This document shows positions 61,967 to 64,000 of a stretch of 64,000 nucleotides of DNA, one piece after another; position 1 is the first letter of the stretch, and the number at the start of each line of letters is the position of its first letter. The notes under the pieces are model-generated. The model did no database searches. It was not told the origin of the DNA and was given only the letters and a program-made list of their open reading frames with translations. Both the position numbers and the translations under genes were made by a program. Source of the DNA: Leptolyngbya sp. SIO1E4 (GTDB taxonomy: Bacteria > Cyanobacteriota > Cyanobacteriia > Phormidesmidales > Phormidesmidaceae); contig JAAHFU020000002.1 in NCBI GenBank assembly GCA_010672825.2, positions 260,001 through 324,000 of the forward strand, in the 5' to 3' direction.

Positions 61967-62922
61967 GCGCGAAAGTCCTCCCGCAGTTGAGCTTCGTTCA
62001 GGTTGCGACCAATAAAGACTAGCTCATTCTTACGAGATTCATTCGATTTCCAGGGGCGATCAGCGCGGCCATCAAACAGCATGTGTACGCCCTGAAACAC
62101 AAATCGCTGGTCTTCCCCGTCAATGTTGAGAATGCCTTTCATCCGAAAGATGTCTGGTCCTTGGGTTTGCAGCAGCTCACTTAACCAAGCATTAAGCTTT
62201 TGTCCATCTAGCGCACCGGCTTCTACCAAGGCAATGGAGCCTACAGTTTCGTCATGTTCGTGGGCATCTTCGGCTAAAAAGTTAGGGTCAACTTTCAGGG
62301 CACGGTTCAGGTCAAAAGCGCTGACTCCGAGAATGGCCTCCATTTCAATCGCGGCATCGCGGGTGCGGTATACCTTTGCCATCGCGTTCATGGCGTGAAT
62401 TCGGGCTTCTAGCGCTTCTAGGTCGGCCTCACTCACTAAATCGGTCTTGTTCAGCAGAATCACATCGGCAAAGGCAATCTGCTCTTGGGCTTCATCGGCA
62501 TCCCAATGGTCATGGATGTGCTTAACATCCACCACTGTTACGACCGCATCCAGGTCAAGTCGGCCTTGCATGTCTTCATCCACGAAGAAAGTTTGGATGA
62601 CGGGGGCTGGGTCGGCCAGTCCCGTGGTTTCAATCACCAGATGGTCAAACTTGTCGCGCCGCTTCATCAGGTTGCCGATGATGCGAATCAGGTCGCCTCG
62701 CACCGTACAGCAGATGCAGCCGTTATTCATTTCAAAGATTTCTTCATCGGCATCAATCACCAGCTGATTATCGATGCCGACTTCCCCAAACTCATTGACA
62801 ATTACTGCCACTTTCTTACCGTGCTCATGGGTAAGGATGCGGTTCAGTAGAGTCGTTTTGCCTGCCCCCAGATAACCTGTAAGGACGGTTACTGGTACTG
62901 TATTGATCGCTGTGTTGACCAT
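61954..62922 (-). CDS. COG0523-family GTPase (CobW-like metal chaperone)
   Basis: P-loop GTPase of 322 residues that delivers metal, usually zinc, to client enzymes. GYLGAGKTTLLN (16-27) is Walker A, GCICC (68-72) is the metal-binding CxCC motif, and LLNKTDLV the guanine motif. His-rich HIHDHWD and EDAHEHDE add metal ligands. A Zur/Fur-like box is 21 bp upstream of the ATG (62922). The gene overlaps the WD40 gene. Other CobW-type roles (cobalt or nitrile hydratase) are less likely given the box. Confidence 0.93.
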   Translation of the reverse strand: MVNTAINTVPVTVLTGYLGAGKTTLLNRILTHEHGKKVAVIVNEFGEVGIDNQLVIDADEEIFEMNNGCICCTVRGDLIRIIGNLMKRRDKFDHLVIETTGLADPAPVIQTFFVDEDMQGRLDLDAVVTVVDVKHIHDHWDADEAQEQIAFADVILLNKTDLVSEADLEALEARIHAMNAMAKVYRTRDAAIEMEAILGVSAFDLNRALKVDPNFLAEDAHEHDETVGSIALVEAGALDGQKLNAWLSELLQTQGPDIFRMKGILNIDGEDQRFVFQGVHMLFDGRADRPWKSNESRKNELVFIGRNLNEAQLREDFRACLV

Positions 62923-62942
62923 GACCGGATTGTGAATAAAAA

Positions 62943-62955
62943 AATGATAATCATT
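62943..62955 (-). promoter_or_regulatory. Zur/Fur-like box
   Basis: AATGATAATCATT, a perfect 13-bp palindrome 21 bp upstream of the GTPase start codon. It matches the core of the cyanobacterial Zur and Fur consensus; the outer bases of a full 19-bp box are not conserved. Confidence 0.7.
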
Positions 62956-63235
62956 CCCAGTCTAATGCAAACAAGACCGGCCAAGGCGAAGCGACTTAGC
63001 CTGGGTTTGATCAGGTTAAGTATCTCGATGCTGTAAAGGATTGCGTTTGCAGGCCCTAAGCGCTGTATGGATGCTATGGACTGAGATTTAGGTTGAAAAG
63101 AGTTGGCAGGTCGCTGGTGATTTTTGGCTGTTGAGATAATATGCGGAAACCTGCTTGCGATCAGACAAATCAGGATGGATATGCAGATACTTTCGGCGTA
63201 TCTACCCTATTCAGGACAATATACGGAAACTATCT

Positions 63236-63255
63236 GTCTAACAACATTGTTAGAC
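63236..63255 (+). other. 20-bp palindrome carrying a GTTAGAC recombination core
   Basis: GTCTAACAA-CA-TTGTTAGAC, perfect 9-bp arms. The right arm contains GTTAGAC, the core found at the left junction of an integron cassette; the left arm equals its complement. It may be a collapsed attC or an attachment-site remnant. Confidence 0.5.
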
Positions 63256-63927
63256 CGCTTAAGGTTATCTGTAAGGTAGTAGTTTATACGCTATCAGTGA
63301 GACGCTCAAGTCATGAGGAAAGTAGAAGTTGTCCCGCATGACCCAAAATGGCAGGAAGCGTTCGAGTTTGAATCGAAACAAGTCACTGCTGCTCTGGGCA
63401 AGAATGTTGTTGCTGCACACCACATTGGCAGCACAGCCATTCTCCGCATACACGCTAAGCCAATTATCGATCTGTTAGTTGAGGTTAAAGACGTTCTTAA
63501 AATTGATGAACAGAATACATTAATGGAGCTATTGGGTTACGAAGTAATGGGTGAGTTTGGAATCTCTGGTCGCCGATTCTTCCGTAAGGACAATAAAGAA
63601 GGCATTAGAACGCATCACATCCACATCTTCACCGTTGGTTCGGATCAAGTAAAACGTCACCTAGCATTTCGAGATTACATGATTGCTCATCCTGAAGATG
63701 CACAGAGCTACAGCGAGTTGAAGCAAAGATTAGCAAGAGAATATCCCACAAATATTGATGGATATATGGATGGAAAAGATGAATTCATTAGAGAAATAGA
63801 TAAGAAGGCGGCACAATGGAAAGCATTACAAACATCTGCAGCCAGCGATCTAACAAGTTGATGAAGCGGACAGTTGAGAGATATAGGTTAGGTTGCCAAA
63901 GTTATCTACTGCCGCTTATCTTGGTCG
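63250..63927 (+). mobile_element. Probable integron gene cassette (grpB-attC)
   Basis: A roughly 678-bp unit starting TTAGAC after the GTTAGAC core and ending with the attC R' G. It holds one gene (GrpB family) whose stop codon lies inside the attC. The attC's own first box TCTAAC pairs perfectly with the cassette's leading (G)TTAGA. No integrase gene is in the window, so this is a solitary cassette or the edge of an attC cluster. Confidence 0.65.
63313..63861 (+). CDS. GrpB-family (UPF0157) protein
   Basis: Protein of 182 residues in the nucleotidyltransferase-like GrpB family. Diagnostic are VEVVPHDPKWQEAFEFE, HHIGSTAILRIHAKPIIDLLVEV and the HIHIFTVGSDQVKRHLAFRDYM block. No enzymatic role is established for the family. 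The gene is AT-rich compared with its surroundings, which supports recent acquisition. Its stop codon lies within the attC site, as usual in integron cassettes. ATG 63313. Confidence 0.9.
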   Translation: MRKVEVVPHDPKWQEAFEFESKQVTAALGKNVVAAHHIGSTAILRIHAKPIIDLLVEVKDVLKIDEQNTLMELLGYEVMGEFGISGRRFFRKDNKEGIRTHHIHIFTVGSDQVKRHLAFRDYMIAHPEDAQSYSELKQRLAREYPTNIDGYMDGKDEFIREIDKKAAQWKALQTSAASDLTS

Positions 63928-63932
63928 TTAGC
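63849..63932 (+). other. attC recombination site of an integron cassette
   Basis: R'' TCTAAC (63849-63854) pairs with R' GTTAG(C) (63927-63932). L'' AAGCGG (63864-63869) pairs with L' CCGCTT (63912-63917), and CAGT (63871-63874) with ACTG (63908-63911), leaving A63870 unpaired as the typical extrahelical base. Between these a 33-nt variable segment remains. The unpaired spacer between R and L boxes is 9 nt on each side. This is the defining architecture of attC; length 84 nt is within the usual range. Confidence 0.8.
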
Positions 63933-64000
63933 TGGCTTACTCCACAGAGTTGCCATGCAGACTGATCGCCCCTGCTAAAAAGTAGCTTGCTGAGCAACGA

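Larger units (their letters stand above)
62923..63312. other. Intergenic region, 390 bp
   Basis: Contains the Zur/Fur-like box, a repeated 13-mer (AATATGCGGAAAC at 63138-63150, AATATACGGAAAC at 63218-63230) and the palindrome at 63236-63255 that begins the putative cassette. No gene seen. Confidence 0.65.

Noticed and set aside
63138-63230. attI-like integron attachment site formed by the repeated AATATRCGGAAAC
   Set aside because: Direct repeats exist, but no GTT core with integrase-binding pattern and no intI gene are visible.

Overview
The window is chromosomal DNA from a cyanobacterium with phycobilisomes and carboxysomes. Supporting genes are a rod-core linker (cpcG), a CpcS-type bilin lyase, the carboxysome shell protein CcmP, the NDH-1 subunit NdhM, the response regulator Rre1/Ycf29, MinCDE, and many cyanobacteria-typical proteins of unknown function. 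The octamer GCGATCGC (HIP1) occurs throughout. Protein style and moderate GC suggest a filamentous Leptolyngbya-like lineage, but the genus cannot be fixed from the sequence alone. Apart from one dispersed repeat family, a few decayed genes and an apparent integron cassette at the right edge, this is ordinary core genome.

Layout. 1-9.5 kb: ftsH (cut by the window edge), a decayed flavin reductase, an SDR enzyme, a BASS transporter, glgA, an acyltransferase, hemC and a TPR protein. 9.5-17.9 kb: a CHAT-FHA protein behind a PP2C phosphatase (probable phospho-signalling operon), ndhM, a histidine phosphatase, a membrane protein, cutA and a pentapeptide-repeat protein. 18-24.5 kb: a membrane protein gene broken by an in-frame TAG, a cellulose-synthase-like enzyme convergent with a GT39-type glycosyltransferase, and a hypothetical. 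24.7-32.3 kb: cpcG and cpcS, an MscS channel, an alpha/beta hydrolase, a Ser/Thr kinase and a two-component pair. 32.8-45.3 kb: a TPR-like membrane protein plus a PspA/IM30 protein, a ComFB-family protein, an acetyltransferase, an HhoA-type protease, a LysM/M23 protein lacking its zinc ligands, a deacetylase-family protein, trhO, a Tll0287-type haem sensor and a TPR lipoprotein-like protein. 45.5-53.4 kb: ABC ATPase-rsmG, an ArsR-SDR pair divergent from trxA, an Old Yellow Enzyme, a NodZ-like glycosyltransferase and ccmP. 53.5-64 kb: a TetR regulator fused to a recombinase-like domain and divergent from a fatty-acid desaturase, tilS, minCDE with a ferredoxin gene, rre1, tRNA-Thr, a COG0523 GTPase with a Zur/Fur-like box, and a GrpB gene ending in an attC site.

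Most notable. (i) The TetR protein carries a C-terminal domain resembling a tyrosine recombinase that has lost key residues. Two near-identical 19-bp palindromes exactly 50 bp apart lie between it and the desaturase. (ii) The GrpB gene at the right end has the architecture of an integron gene cassette with a well-formed attC site. (iii) A repeat of about 97 bp with ATATAGC/GCTATAT ends occurs five times between genes. (iv) A PP2C phosphatase and a CHAT-FHA protein form an apparent operon. (v) Several genes are decayed or catalytically degenerate: the FMN reductase fragment, the TAG-interrupted membrane protein and the M23 homologue without zinc ligands.
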